Below, piece by piece: positions 24,540 to 32,650 of a stretch of 64,000 nt of DNA (the first letter of the stretch is position 1; each line of letters starts with the position of its first letter). The notes under the pieces were generated by a model that was not told where the DNA came from, made no database searches, and was given only the letters and a program-made list of their open reading frames with translations. This DNA is from CAVQWT01 sp963717705 (GTDB lineage Bacteria > Pseudomonadota > Gammaproteobacteria > Burkholderiales > Casimicrobiaceae). The stretch covers positions 124,001 to 188,000 of the forward strand of contig CAVQWT010000006.1 of assembly GCA_963717705.1 (NCBI GenBank). Reading direction: 5' to 3'. Made by a program: the position numbers and the translations under genes.

Positions 24540-25384
24540 CGGTGAACACCCCCGCGGCACCCTATCGTCCGGTGCTGACCGACGCCGCCCGCCCGTCGAC
24601 GTTCGTCGTCCGGGCGGTCGACGAGCACGGCGCGCCGCGCGAGGTGCCGATCGCCGGCGAGCACCCGCTCACCGTGTACGTCGACAAGCGCGAACTGCTG
24701 ACCTTGATGACGCTCGGCGCGGCGCCCGAGGCACTGACCATCGGCTACCTGCGCAACCAGCGGCTGGTCGAGTCGATCGACGACATCGTCGCCGTACAGG
24801 TCGACTGGGACGTCAACGCGGTGTCGGTGAAGACCCGCCACGGACTCAAGGACCTCGAGGCGCGAATGGCGAAGCAGACCAAGACGTCGGGCTGCGGCCA
24901 GGGCACCGTCTTCGGCGACCTGATGGAGGACATCGAAAGCGTGCGGCTGCCCGCCGGCGCCACGCTCGCGCAGGAAACGCTCTACGACCTGCTCGATCGC
25001 GTCCGCCTGCATGAGACGATCTACAAGCAGTCCGGCGCGGTGCACGGCTGCGCGCTCGCCGTCAACGCACCGGGGGGGGCCGACATCCTGATGTTCGTCG
25101 AGGACGTCGGTCGCCACAACGCCGTCGATGCGATCGCCGGCCGCATGTGGCTCGACCGCCTGGATGGCGGCGACAAGATCTTCTACACGACCGGGCGCCT
25201 GACGTCCGAGATGGTGATCAAGTGCGCGCAGATGGGCATTCCGTTCCTCGTGTCGCGCTCGGGGCTCACGCAGATGGGGCACGAGATCGCCTGCAAGGTC
25301 GGCATGACCATGATTGGCCGCGCGACCAACCGCCACTACCTGCTGTTCACCGGCGCCGAGCGCTTCCGCGCCGCGGCGGCATGA
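24536..25384 (+). CDS. fdhD: Formate dehydrogenase accessory sulfurtransferase FdhD
   Basis: Moves sulfur from IscS to the molybdenum cofactor before its insertion in formate dehydrogenase. The 282-residue product has the FdhD core: YLRNQRLVES, SGAVHGCALA, VEDVGRHNAVDAI, FYTTGRLTSEMVIKCAQMG and the GRATNRHYLLF end. The loop that carries CxxC in E. coli (CGVC) reads CGQG here, so only the first cysteine (Cys120) is kept. The ATG overlaps the moaA stop (ATGA), with an AGGGGG ribosome-binding site inside moaA. Confidence 0.94.
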   Translation: MTVNTPAAPYRPVLTDAARPSTFVVRAVDEHGAPREVPIAGEHPLTVYVDKRELLTLMTLGAAPEALTIGYLRNQRLVESIDDIVAVQVDWDVNAVSVKTRHGLKDLEARMAKQTKTSGCGQGTVFGDLMEDIESVRLPAGATLAQETLYDLLDRVRLHETIYKQSGAVHGCALAVNAPGGADILMFVEDVGRHNAVDAIAGRMWLDRLDGGDKIFYTTGRLTSEMVIKCAQMGIPFLVSRSGLTQMGHEIACKVGMTMIGRATNRHYLLFTGAERFRAAAA

Positions 25385-25791
25385 GCGTCGCGCCGGCGTC
25401 CGCGGCCGCCGCAGCCGGCCGCTGCCACTGCGGCGCCGTTCGCTTCGTCGCGCGGTTTCCCTCGCGTTTCGTCGCCCACTGCCACTGCGCCAGCTGCCGC
25501 CGCGCGCACGGCGCGGCGTTCGTCACCTGGGTCGGCTTCCCGTCGGCGCAGGTCGAGGTCACCGCCGGCCGCGACGAGCTGGCGACGCACGAGTCGTCGC
25601 CCGGCACGTTCCGCCGCTTCTGCCGGCGCTGCGGCACCAAGCTCTTCTTCGAGTCGGCCCGATGGCCGGCCGAGACCCACGTCGTGCTGGCGGCGTTCGA
25701 CGACCCCGTCGATCGCGCGCCCGACGGGCACGCCTTCGCGCGCGAGCACGTCGACTGGCTGCCGTTCGAGCTGGACGAGCCGCTCGAATGA
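25381..25791 (+). CDS. GFA-family (glutathione-dependent formaldehyde-activating-like) zinc protein
   Basis: A 136-residue CENP-V/GFA-fold protein. Zinc-binding cysteines are in the standard order: CHCG near residue 15, CHCASC near 34 and FCRRCGT near 80. Family members are called glutathione-dependent formaldehyde-activating enzymes, but most are untested. Its place between fdhD and mobA, joined by ATGA overlaps on both sides, suggests a link to C1 or formate metabolism; that is inference only. Confidence 0.85.
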   Translation: MSVAPASAAAAAGRCHCGAVRFVARFPSRFVAHCHCASCRRAHGAAFVTWVGFPSAQVEVTAGRDELATHESSPGTFRRFCRRCGTKLFFESARWPAETHVVLAAFDDPVDRAPDGHAFAREHVDWLPFELDEPLE

Positions 25792-26378
25792 GCGCCGTGC
25801 GCGACACGGTGACCGGGGTCGTGCTGGCGGGCGGCCAGGGCCGGCGGATGGGCGGCGTCGACAAGGGGCTGGTCGAACTCGACGGCAGGCCGCTGGTGGC
25901 GCACGTGCTCGATCGCTTCGCGCCGCAGGTCGGCGACGTGCTGATCAACGCCAACCAGAACACCGAGCGCTACGCCGGATTCGGCCATCCGGTCGTCGCC
26001 GACGCGGTCGGCGGCTTCGCCGGGCCGCTCGCGGGCCTGCACGCGGGCATGACCCGCGCGACAAGATCGCTCGTCTGCACCGTGCCCTGCGATTCGCCGT
26101 TCCTGCCGGACGATCTCGTCGCGCGCCTCGCGGCGGCGCGGGCGGATTGCGACGCCGACCTCGCCGTCGCCAGGACTGGCGCGCAACCGCACCCGGTGTT
26201 CGCGCTGGCGCGGCGGACGGTGCTGCCGCACCTGACCGCATTCCTCGCCGGCGGCGGCCGCAAGATCGACGTCTGGTACTCGACGCTGACGGTCGTCGAG
26301 GTCGCGTTCGACGACGTCGAGGCCGCGTTCCGGAACATCAACACACGCGACGAGCTCGCGGCGGCGCGCCGCGAGTGA
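25788..26378 (+). CDS. mobA: Molybdenum cofactor guanylyltransferase MobA
   Basis: Attaches GMP to molybdopterin, giving the MGD form used by formate dehydrogenase. The 196-residue protein has the nucleotidyltransferase motif LAGGQGRRMGGVDKGL near residue 12, then ADAVGGFAGPLAGLHAG, VPCDSPFLP and the C-terminal NINTRDEL. It overlaps the GFA gene by ATGA. The presence of mobA fits the bis-MGD alpha subunit encoded on the other side of the divergent region. Confidence 0.94.
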   Translation: MSAVRDTVTGVVLAGGQGRRMGGVDKGLVELDGRPLVAHVLDRFAPQVGDVLINANQNTERYAGFGHPVVADAVGGFAGPLAGLHAGMTRATRSLVCTVPCDSPFLPDDLVARLAAARADCDADLAVARTGAQPHPVFALARRTVLPHLTAFLAGGGRKIDVWYSTLTVVEVAFDDVEAAFRNINTRDELAAARRE

Positions 26379-26434
26379 TGCCCCGCCGCCCGGTCTGATG
26401 GCCCGCGGCCCGATCAGGCAATCTCGCTCCCTGC

Positions 26435-26469
26435 CCCCCCACCGATACCCCCCACCGATACCCCCCACC
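26435..26469. repeat. 13-bp tandem repeat upstream of moeA
   Basis: The unit CCCCCCACCGATA occurs twice in full (26435-26447, 26448-26460) and once in part (26461-26469). It fills the short gap between mobA and moeA, just before the moeA ATG, and there is no ribosome-binding site. Copy number may vary between strains. Confidence 0.85.
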
Positions 26470-26482
26470 CATTCCGCCCGCC

Positions 26483-27760
26483 ATGACCACGCCCAAGACC
26501 CTGCGCGAAGCCTCCTGCGCCGATGATTACGATCCGAACTCGATGCCCGTCGACAAGGCGCGCACGCTGATCCGCTCGTTCCTGGTACCCGTGGGCACCG
26601 TCGAACGCGTCCCGATCCGCTCGGCGCTGGATCGCGTGCTGGCCGCCGACGTCGTTTCGCCGCTGCACGTTCCCGGCCACGACAACTCGGCGATGGACGG
26701 CTGGGCGTTGCGCTTCGCCGACCTCGGCGCCGACGCCGACACCACGTTGCGGCGGGTCGGCGAGTCGTTCGCCGGCAAGCCCCACGCGGGCCGGGTCGGC
26801 GCCGGCGAGGCGGTGCGAATCTTCACCGGCGCGGTGATGCCTGAAGGCGCCGACACCGTCGTCATGCAGGAGCGCGCGACCGAAGTGCCCGGCGGCGTGA
26901 CCGTCGCGGCACACGCGGTGACGAAGGCCGGACAGAACCGCCGCTTCGCCGGCGAGGATCTCAAGGCCGGACAGGTGGTGTTCGGCACGGGACAGCGGGT
27001 GCGCCCGGCCGAACTGGGAATGATGGCCTCGCTGGGGGTGGGCGAGGTCGCGGTCTATCGCCGGCTGCGCGTGGCCTTCTTCTCGACCGGCGACGAGCTG
27101 GTGTCGATCGGCACGCCGGTGGCGACCGGCCAGATCTACGACAGCAACCGCTACACGCTGCACGGCATGCTGACGCGGCTGGGCTGCGAGATCCTCGACC
27201 TCGGCGTCGTCCGCGACGTTCCTGCCGACCTCGAGCGCGCCTTCGTTGACGCCGCGGCAGCGGCGGACGTCGTGATCACCTCGGGCGGGGTTTCGGTCGG
27301 CGAGGCCGATTTCGTCAAGCAGCTGCTCGGCCAGCTCGGCGAAGTGCTGTTCTGGAAGATCGCGATGAAGCCGGGCCGCCCCCTTGCGTACGGTCGCATC
27401 GGCAGCGCCCAGTTCTTCGGCCTGCCCGGCAATCCGGTGTCGGTGATGGTGACCTTCTACCAGTTCGTGCAGGACGCGCTGCGGGTGCTGCAGGGCGAGC
27501 GCGGCATCGGCCCGCGGCCGACATTCAAGGTGACGCTGGCCGCGCCGATCCGCAAGGCGCCGGGGCGCACCGAGTTCCAGCGCGGCATCCTCGCCGCCGA
27601 CGGCGCCGGGGGCTGGTCGGTGCGCACCACCGGCGACCAGGGCTCGGGCATCCTGTCGTCGATGTCGGTCGCCAACTGCTTCATCGTGCTGCCCGCCGAC
27701 TGCGGCAACGTCGACGCCGGCACGCCGGTCGACGTCGAGCTGTTCGAGGGGCTGATCTGA
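26483..27760 (+). CDS. moeA: Molybdopterin molybdenumtransferase MoeA
   Basis: Inserts molybdenum into adenylylated molybdopterin. The 425-residue product shows the expected features: VPGHDNSAMDGWAL in domain III, GAVMPEGADTVVMQE, the MPT-binding core FFSTGDELVSIG with YDSNRYTL, TSGGVSVGEADFV, and FGLPGNPVSVMVTF. Length and order match E. coli MoeA. A C-rich tandem repeat takes the place of a normal ribosome-binding site. Its TGA overlaps the probable CTG start of chrA. Confidence 0.95.
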   Translation: MTTPKTLREASCADDYDPNSMPVDKARTLIRSFLVPVGTVERVPIRSALDRVLAADVVSPLHVPGHDNSAMDGWALRFADLGADADTTLRRVGESFAGKPHAGRVGAGEAVRIFTGAVMPEGADTVVMQERATEVPGGVTVAAHAVTKAGQNRRFAGEDLKAGQVVFGTGQRVRPAELGMMASLGVGEVAVYRRLRVAFFSTGDELVSIGTPVATGQIYDSNRYTLHGMLTRLGCEILDLGVVRDVPADLERAFVDAAAAADVVITSGGVSVGEADFVKQLLGQLGEVLFWKIAMKPGRPLAYGRIGSAQFFGLPGNPVSVMVTFYQFVQDALRVLQGERGIGPRPTFKVTLAAPIRKAPGRTEFQRGILAADGAGGWSVRTTGDQGSGILSSMSVANCFIVLPADCGNVDAGTPVDVELFEGLI

Positions 27761-29112
27761 CGCAGGGCACCCCAGCCGCCATCGACGCGCCGCCGGCGCC
27801 GACGCGCGCCGAGGCGTTCCGATACTGGCTGAAGCTCGGCTGCATCAGCTTCGGCGGCCCGGCCGGCCAGATCGCGATCATGCATCGCGACCTGGTCGAG
27901 ACCAGGCGCTGGATTTCCGAGGTGCGCTTCCTGCACGCGCTCAACTACTGCATGGTGCTGCCCGGTCCGGAGGCGCAGCAGCTCGCCACGTACATCGGCT
28001 GGCTGATGCATCGCACCTGGGGCGGGCTGGTGGCCGGCGCGCTGTTCGTGCTGCCGTCGCTGGTCGTGCTGGTCGGCCTGTCCTGGCTCTACCTCGCGTA
28101 CGGCGACGTGCCCGCGGTAGCTGGCGTTCTCTACGGCATCAAGCCGGCGGTGGTGGCGATCGTGCTGCACGCAGCGTGGCGCATCGGTGGCCGGGCGCTG
28201 AAGCACCCCCTGCTGTGGGCGATCGCGGCCGCCGCGTTCGTCGCGATCAGCGCCTTTGCGGTGCCGTTCCCCGCGATCGTGCTTGCCGCCGCCGCGATCG
28301 GCGCGGTCGGCGGCCGGCTGCTGCCGCGCGCATTCGCAGGCGCTGCCCGGCACCACGGCGGCGGCGCGCCCGCGCACGACGCCGCCGTCATCGACGACGA
28401 CACGCCCACGCCGCCGCACGCGCGATTCTCGGCGCGACGAACGGTCGCCGTCGTCGCCGCATTCGTCGCACTGTGGCTGGCGGCGTACGGGGGTCTCGCC
28501 GCGCTGGCGGGCGCCGACGGAACGCTGACGGCGATGGCGGGCTTCTTCACCCGCGCCGCGCTCCTGACCTTCGGCGGCGCCTACGCGGTCCTGCCGTACG
28601 TCTACCAGGGAGCGGTCGAGACCTGGGGCTGGCTCACACCGGCGCAGATGATCGACGGCCTGGCGCTGGGCGAGACGACGCCGGGGCCGCTGATCATGGT
28701 CGTCGCCTTCGTCGGCTTCGTCGGCGGCTGGACGCGCGCCCTGTTCGGCCCCGAGGCGCTCGCGCTGGCGGGAATCGCCGGCGCCGCCTGCGCCACGTTC
28801 TTCACCTTCCTGCCAAGCTTCCTGTTCATTCTCGCCGGCGGCCCGCTGGTCGAGTCGACGCACGGACAGCTGCGGTTCACCGCGCCACTGACCGGGATCA
28901 CCGCCGCCGTGGTCGGCGTCATCGTCAGCCTGGCGCTGTTCTTCGCCCTCCACGTGCTGTGGCCCCAGGGCCGTGCCGGCAGCTTCGACCCGGTCGCGGC
29001 GGCGATCGCGGCCGCGGCGGCGCTGGCGCTGTTCCGGTTTCGCGCCGGCGTGATCACGGTCATCGCCGCCGGCGGGCTGGCCGGACTGGTGCTGCGCCTC
29101 GCGCTGCCGTAG
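27757..29112 (+). CDS. chrA: Chromate transporter family protein (ChrA), probable CTG start
   Basis: CHR-family membrane transporter of about 451 residues with two homologous halves and about 10-12 spans. The first ATG (27880) would cut off the conserved N-terminal motif (KLGCISFGGPAGQIAIMHRD). The frame upstream of that ATG is open and lacks ATG, GTG or TTG. A CTG at 27757 overlaps the moeA stop (CTGA) and has GAGGGG five bases before it, so it is the likely start. The second half repeats the motif pattern (FTRAALLTFGGAYAVLPY). Linkage to moeA suggests that the anion carried could differ from chromate; this is speculation. Confidence 0.85.
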   Translation: MTQGTPAAIDAPPAPTRAEAFRYWLKLGCISFGGPAGQIAIMHRDLVETRRWISEVRFLHALNYCMVLPGPEAQQLATYIGWLMHRTWGGLVAGALFVLPSLVVLVGLSWLYLAYGDVPAVAGVLYGIKPAVVAIVLHAAWRIGGRALKHPLLWAIAAAAFVAISAFAVPFPAIVLAAAAIGAVGGRLLPRAFAGAARHHGGGAPAHDAAVIDDDTPTPPHARFSARRTVAVVAAFVALWLAAYGGLAALAGADGTLTAMAGFFTRAALLTFGGAYAVLPYVYQGAVETWGWLTPAQMIDGLALGETTPGPLIMVVAFVGFVGGWTRALFGPEALALAGIAGAACATFFTFLPSFLFILAGGPLVESTHGQLRFTAPLTGITAAVVGVIVSLALFFALHVLWPQGRAGSFDPVAAAIAAAAALALFRFRAGVITVIAAGGLAGLVLRLALP

Positions 29113-29124
29113 CCCGCGACGTCG

Positions 29125-29547
29125 TCACTCGATCGTCCACGGATGGTCGCAGCGGCGGCAGCGGACCGCGAGGCTGACCCCTGCGGGGGCTTCCGGCGCG
29201 ACCCGCACGGCGTCGAGCGCGAACCTGGCGTACGCGCCGCACCCGGGGCAAACCGCGCGCTCGGACAGGTACTCGGCACGGAAAAGCTGGGTGGTGAACC
29301 GCTTCCAGGCAACGACGCACAGCGCGCCGCCGGCGACCGCGATCGCGACCAGCGCGAAGAAGCCGCGCGGACCCGACCGGAACTCGACGGTTTCGAGCGC
29401 GATCGCCATCATGATCATCGCCAGGAACCCGGTGACGAGCCACAGGTGCCCCTCGATGAGCTGGCGCTCGTGCCAGCGGCGAAAGCCGCGCTTGCGGATG
29501 GCTTCGGCAATCGACACGACGGTCTCCGGGCGGCGGGCGGCGAACAC
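29125..29547 (-). CDS. Hypothetical membrane protein with C-terminal zinc ribbon
   Basis: A 140-residue protein from a GTG start; I do not recognise the family. After a basic N-terminal segment there are two membrane spans (about residues 37-51 and 63-80). A short soluble domain with CPGCG and CRRCDHPW follows, a likely zinc ribbon. It is convergent with chrA, 12 bases away. A second in-frame GTG (MSIAEAIRKRG) is also possible as the start. High third-position GC supports coding. Confidence 0.6.
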   Translation of the reverse strand: MFAARRPETVVSIAEAIRKRGFRRWHERQLIEGHLWLVTGFLAMIMMAIALETVEFRSGPRGFFALVAIAVAGGALCVVAWKRFTTQLFRAEYLSERAVCPGCGAYARFALDAVRVAPEAPAGVSLAVRCRRCDHPWTIE

Positions 29548-29785
29548 GGGCCTCGCGGGTTCTGGCCAGTGTACGCCCCGGCGGCGCGGGCGGGCAACGC
29601 CGCGGACCGGCGACTGCGCGGCTGCGACGGCTCCACCGTCCGACGGAACCGGGGGCTCGCGGCGGCATCAAACCCCTGTGCCGCCTGCCGTCGACGGCGC
29701 CTGTCAGGAATCGCCTTCGGCAGCGACTATGCGATAACCTTCGGGCCTGCGCGCCCACCGATTCATCGACCCCTGGTGCCACGAC

Positions 29786-30352
29786 ATGAAACGACGCCAC
29801 TTTCTCGCCGCCCTGCTCGCCACGCCATGGGCCGCGGCCATCGTCCCCGGCATCCGCGCCGCGCAGGCCGCGCCTGCCGCCGCTTCCGACACCATCGCGA
29901 AGATGCAGGCGCGCTGGCGCACGCTGCTGGCGCCGGGCACGGTGGTGCCGCCGACGGGCGAAATGCTCGCGCTGTCGAACGCGGAGTGGAAGAAGCGGCT
30001 GTCGCCGCTGGCCTTCAACGTGATGCGCGAGGAGGGCACCGAGCGCGCGTTCACCAGCGAGCTGAACACCGAGAAACGCGCCGGCGTGTTCGTCTGCGTC
30101 GGTTGCGCGCTGCCGTTGTTCACCTCCGAGATGAAGTACGACAGCGGAACCGGCTGGCCAAGCTTCTTCACGACCATCCCGGATGCCTTCCAGACCAAGG
30201 CCGACAACGGGCTGTTCTACACGCGGACCGAGTACCACTGCGCGCGCTGCGGCGGCCACCACGGACACGTCTTCAACGACGGCCCCCCTCCGACGAATCA
30301 GCGCTGGTGCAACAACGGCGTCGCGCTGAAGTTCGTGCCGCTGAAGGCTTGA
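29786..30352 (+). CDS. msrB: Peptide-methionine (R)-S-oxide reductase MsrB, exported
   Basis: Reduces methionine-R-sulfoxide in proteins. The 188-residue product has a Tat-like signal (KRRHFLAALLATPWAAAIV), so it probably works in the periplasm, unlike cytosolic MsrB. Zinc cysteines are Cys104, Cys107, Cys152 and Cys155; SGTGWPSF and HCARCGGHHGHVF are canonical. The catalytic cysteine is Cys174 in RWCNNGVAL (usually RYCINS). It stands alone, with its stop directly abutting the relA stop on the other strand (TGATCA). Confidence 0.93.
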   Translation: MKRRHFLAALLATPWAAAIVPGIRAAQAAPAAASDTIAKMQARWRTLLAPGTVVPPTGEMLALSNAEWKKRLSPLAFNVMREEGTERAFTSELNTEKRAGVFVCVGCALPLFTSEMKYDSGTGWPSFFTTIPDAFQTKADNGLFYTRTEYHCARCGGHHGHVFNDGPPPTNQRWCNNGVALKFVPLKA

Positions 30353-32578
30353 TCAGCGCCGCGTCGCCGACAGCACGCCGGCGACGTCGCGGACCTGCGC
30401 CAGCGCGCGCCTGAGCTCGGCGACGCTCTTCACTTCGAGGGTGAAGCTCATCCGGGCCAGGTCGCGCCTCGACAGCGTGTTCACCGCAGTGACGTTGATG
30501 CGCTCCTTCGAGAAGACTTCCGAGAGGTCCCGCAGCAACCCCGGGCGGTCGCCGGCCTCGACGACGATGTCGACCGGGAACACTTCCTCCCGCGCCGAGC
30601 CCCACTCGGCGGTGATCAGCCGCTCCGCCTGCGTGGCGCGCGCCCGCGCCACGTTGGCGCAGGCCGCGCGATGGATGGTGATGCCCTTGCCGCGGGTCAC
30701 GAAGCCGACGATCGCGTCCGGCGGCGCCGGCTTGCAGCAGCGGGCGAGTCCCGTCATCAGCCGGTCGACGCCGACGATCAGGATGCCGCTGCCGGACCCC
30801 GTAGCGCGCGAACGCCGCGTGATCGCCTCGGCGGTGTCGTCGAACGCAGTTTCGGTACCCGCCGCCGCCGGAGCCGCGACCGCCGCGATGGCTATCTGGA
30901 TCGCGCGGGTGTTGATCTCGTCGCGGCCGGTGGCCGCGAACAGCTCGTCGGCCTTCGCATAACCGGCCTTCACCGCCACCGCGTCGAGGTTGAGCGCCGT
31001 CGCGCCCGCCCGCTGCAGCTCCCGCTCGACGACCGCGCGTCCGTGGGCGACCGTCTCGTCGAGCTGCTGCGCCTTGAACCACTGCCGGACCTTGGCCCGG
31101 GCGCGGTGGCTCTGCACGTAGCCCAGCTCGGGGTTGAGCCAGTCGCGCGAGGGTCCGCCCTGCTTGACGGTGACGATCTCCACCTGCTGCCCGTTGCGCA
31201 GCGTGCTGTTGAGCGGCGCCATCGCGCCGTCGACCTTCGCGCCCCGGCAGCGGTGGCCGAGGTTGCTGTGCACGGCGTACGCGAAATCGACCGGCGTCGC
31301 GCCGCGCGGCAGGTCGATCACCCTGCCCTGCGGCGTCAGCACGTAGATCGTGTCGGTGAACAGGCTCGACTTGAACGCCGACAGCCACTCGGTCGCATCG
31401 GCCGCGGCGTCCTTCCAGTCGAGCACCTGCCGCAGCCAGGCGATGCGGTCCTCGAACCCCGGATCGCGGCGGCCGCCGTGCGCCGCGTCGCCTTCCTTGT
31501 AGCGCCAGTGCGCGGCGACGCCGTACTCCGAGTGCTGGTGCATCTCGCGGGTGCGGATCTGCACCTCGAGCGGCTTGCCCTCGGGACCGATGACCGCGGT
31601 GTGCAGCGAGCGGTAGTTGTTCGACTTGGGCTTGGCGATGTAGTCGTCGAACTCCCGCTGCAGCGGCGTCCACAGGTGGTGGACGATGCCCAGCGCGGTG
31701 TAGCAGTCCTTGACGTCGTCGACCAGGATGCGCACGGCGCGGATGTCGTAGAGCGTGTCGATGCCGCCCTGCTTGCGCCGCATCTTGTTCCAGATGCTGT
31801 AGATGTGCTTGGGCCGTCCGGTGACGTCGGCGCGGATGCCGGCGACGGCGAGCTCGCGCTGGAGCGTCGAGATGATCTCGTCGATGTAGCGCTGGCGGTC
31901 GAGCCGGCGCTCGTCGAGCTGTCGGGCGATCGACTTGTACGTGTCGGGCTCCAGCGCCCGCAGCGACAGGTCCTCGAGCTCCCACTTGAGCTGCCAGATG
32001 CCCAGGCGGTTGGCGAGCGGCGCGAACAGGTCCATCACCTCACGCGCGCACCGCGCCCGCGCGTCGGGATCGGCGGTCATCAGGAACCGGAGCGCCTGCG
32101 TGCGCTCGGCGAGCTTGACCAGGACGACGCGGATGTCCTCGACCATCGCCAGCAGCATCTTGCGCAATCGTTCCGCCTGCGCCGCGCGCTCCTCGGCGTC
32201 ACCGACCTGCGGCAGCGCGCGGATCTCGTCCATCCGCGCGACGCCTCCGACCAGCGTGGCGACGTCGGCGCCGAAGCGGGCGGTGACGTCGGCGGCGTCG
32301 AAGGCACCGGCCGCCGGCAGGCCGACGAGCAGCGCGCCGACGACCGTGGCGGCGTCGAACTTGAGGCCGGCGAGTATCGACGCGGCGCCGGCGCCGCGGT
32401 CGAGCAGCAGCTCGCCGTCGCGAGTGCAGGCGTCACCGCAGTGTGCCCGCGCATAGTCGAGCGCGTCCGCGAACGCCGTGATGTCGTCGGGGGGGTAGGT
32501 GCCGCGAAGGCTGTCGAGCCAGGCGGCCGTTGCTTCCGGCGCGCCGGTCCGCGGAGCGGCGTGCAGTACCGCGACCAT
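30353..32578 (-). CDS. relA: (p)ppGpp synthetase RelA
   Basis: Ribosome-linked stringent-response enzyme making (p)ppGpp. The 741-residue product has a degenerate hydrolase domain (about residues 30-190) in which the HD motif is replaced (ALLVGLPAAG), so it is RelA-like rather than bifunctional SpoT. The synthetase domain has GRPKHIYSIWNKM, YDIRAVRILV, NNYRSLHT and the catalytic region EVQIRTREMHQHSEYG. TGS (YVLTPQGRVIDLP) and a C-terminal ACT domain follow. The ATG at 32578 lies six bases after a perfect TATAAT and has no ribosome-binding site. Confidence 0.93.
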   Translation of the reverse strand: MVAVLHAAPRTGAPEATAAWLDSLRGTYPPDDITAFADALDYARAHCGDACTRDGELLLDRGAGAASILAGLKFDAATVVGALLVGLPAAGAFDAADVTARFGADVATLVGGVARMDEIRALPQVGDAEERAAQAERLRKMLLAMVEDIRVVLVKLAERTQALRFLMTADPDARARCAREVMDLFAPLANRLGIWQLKWELEDLSLRALEPDTYKSIARQLDERRLDRQRYIDEIISTLQRELAVAGIRADVTGRPKHIYSIWNKMRRKQGGIDTLYDIRAVRILVDDVKDCYTALGIVHHLWTPLQREFDDYIAKPKSNNYRSLHTAVIGPEGKPLEVQIRTREMHQHSEYGVAAHWRYKEGDAAHGGRRDPGFEDRIAWLRQVLDWKDAAADATEWLSAFKSSLFTDTIYVLTPQGRVIDLPRGATPVDFAYAVHSNLGHRCRGAKVDGAMAPLNSTLRNGQQVEIVTVKQGGPSRDWLNPELGYVQSHRARAKVRQWFKAQQLDETVAHGRAVVERELQRAGATALNLDAVAVKAGYAKADELFAATGRDEINTRAIQIAIAAVAAPAAAGTETAFDDTAEAITRRSRATGSGSGILIVGVDRLMTGLARCCKPAPPDAIVGFVTRGKGITIHRAACANVARARATQAERLITAEWGSAREEVFPVDIVVEAGDRPGLLRDLSEVFSKERINVTAVNTLSRRDLARMSFTLEVKSVAELRRALAQVRDVAGVLSATRR

Positions 32579-32584
32579 CGGCCG

Positions 32585-32590
32585 ATTATA
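32585..32590 (-). promoter_or_regulatory. Perfect -10 hexamer six bases before relA
   Basis: TATAAT on the minus strand ends six bases before the relA ATG, so transcription should begin at the A of the start codon and give a leaderless mRNA. No -35 hexamer is evident at 16-18 bases. The same -10 to ATG spacing occurs at cysE. Confidence 0.45.
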
Positions 32591-32650
32591 CGGCGTGCGA
32601 GCGCGCCGACCCCGGCGGCATGCGGAAGGCCGCGCGGAACCCGGTACGCG

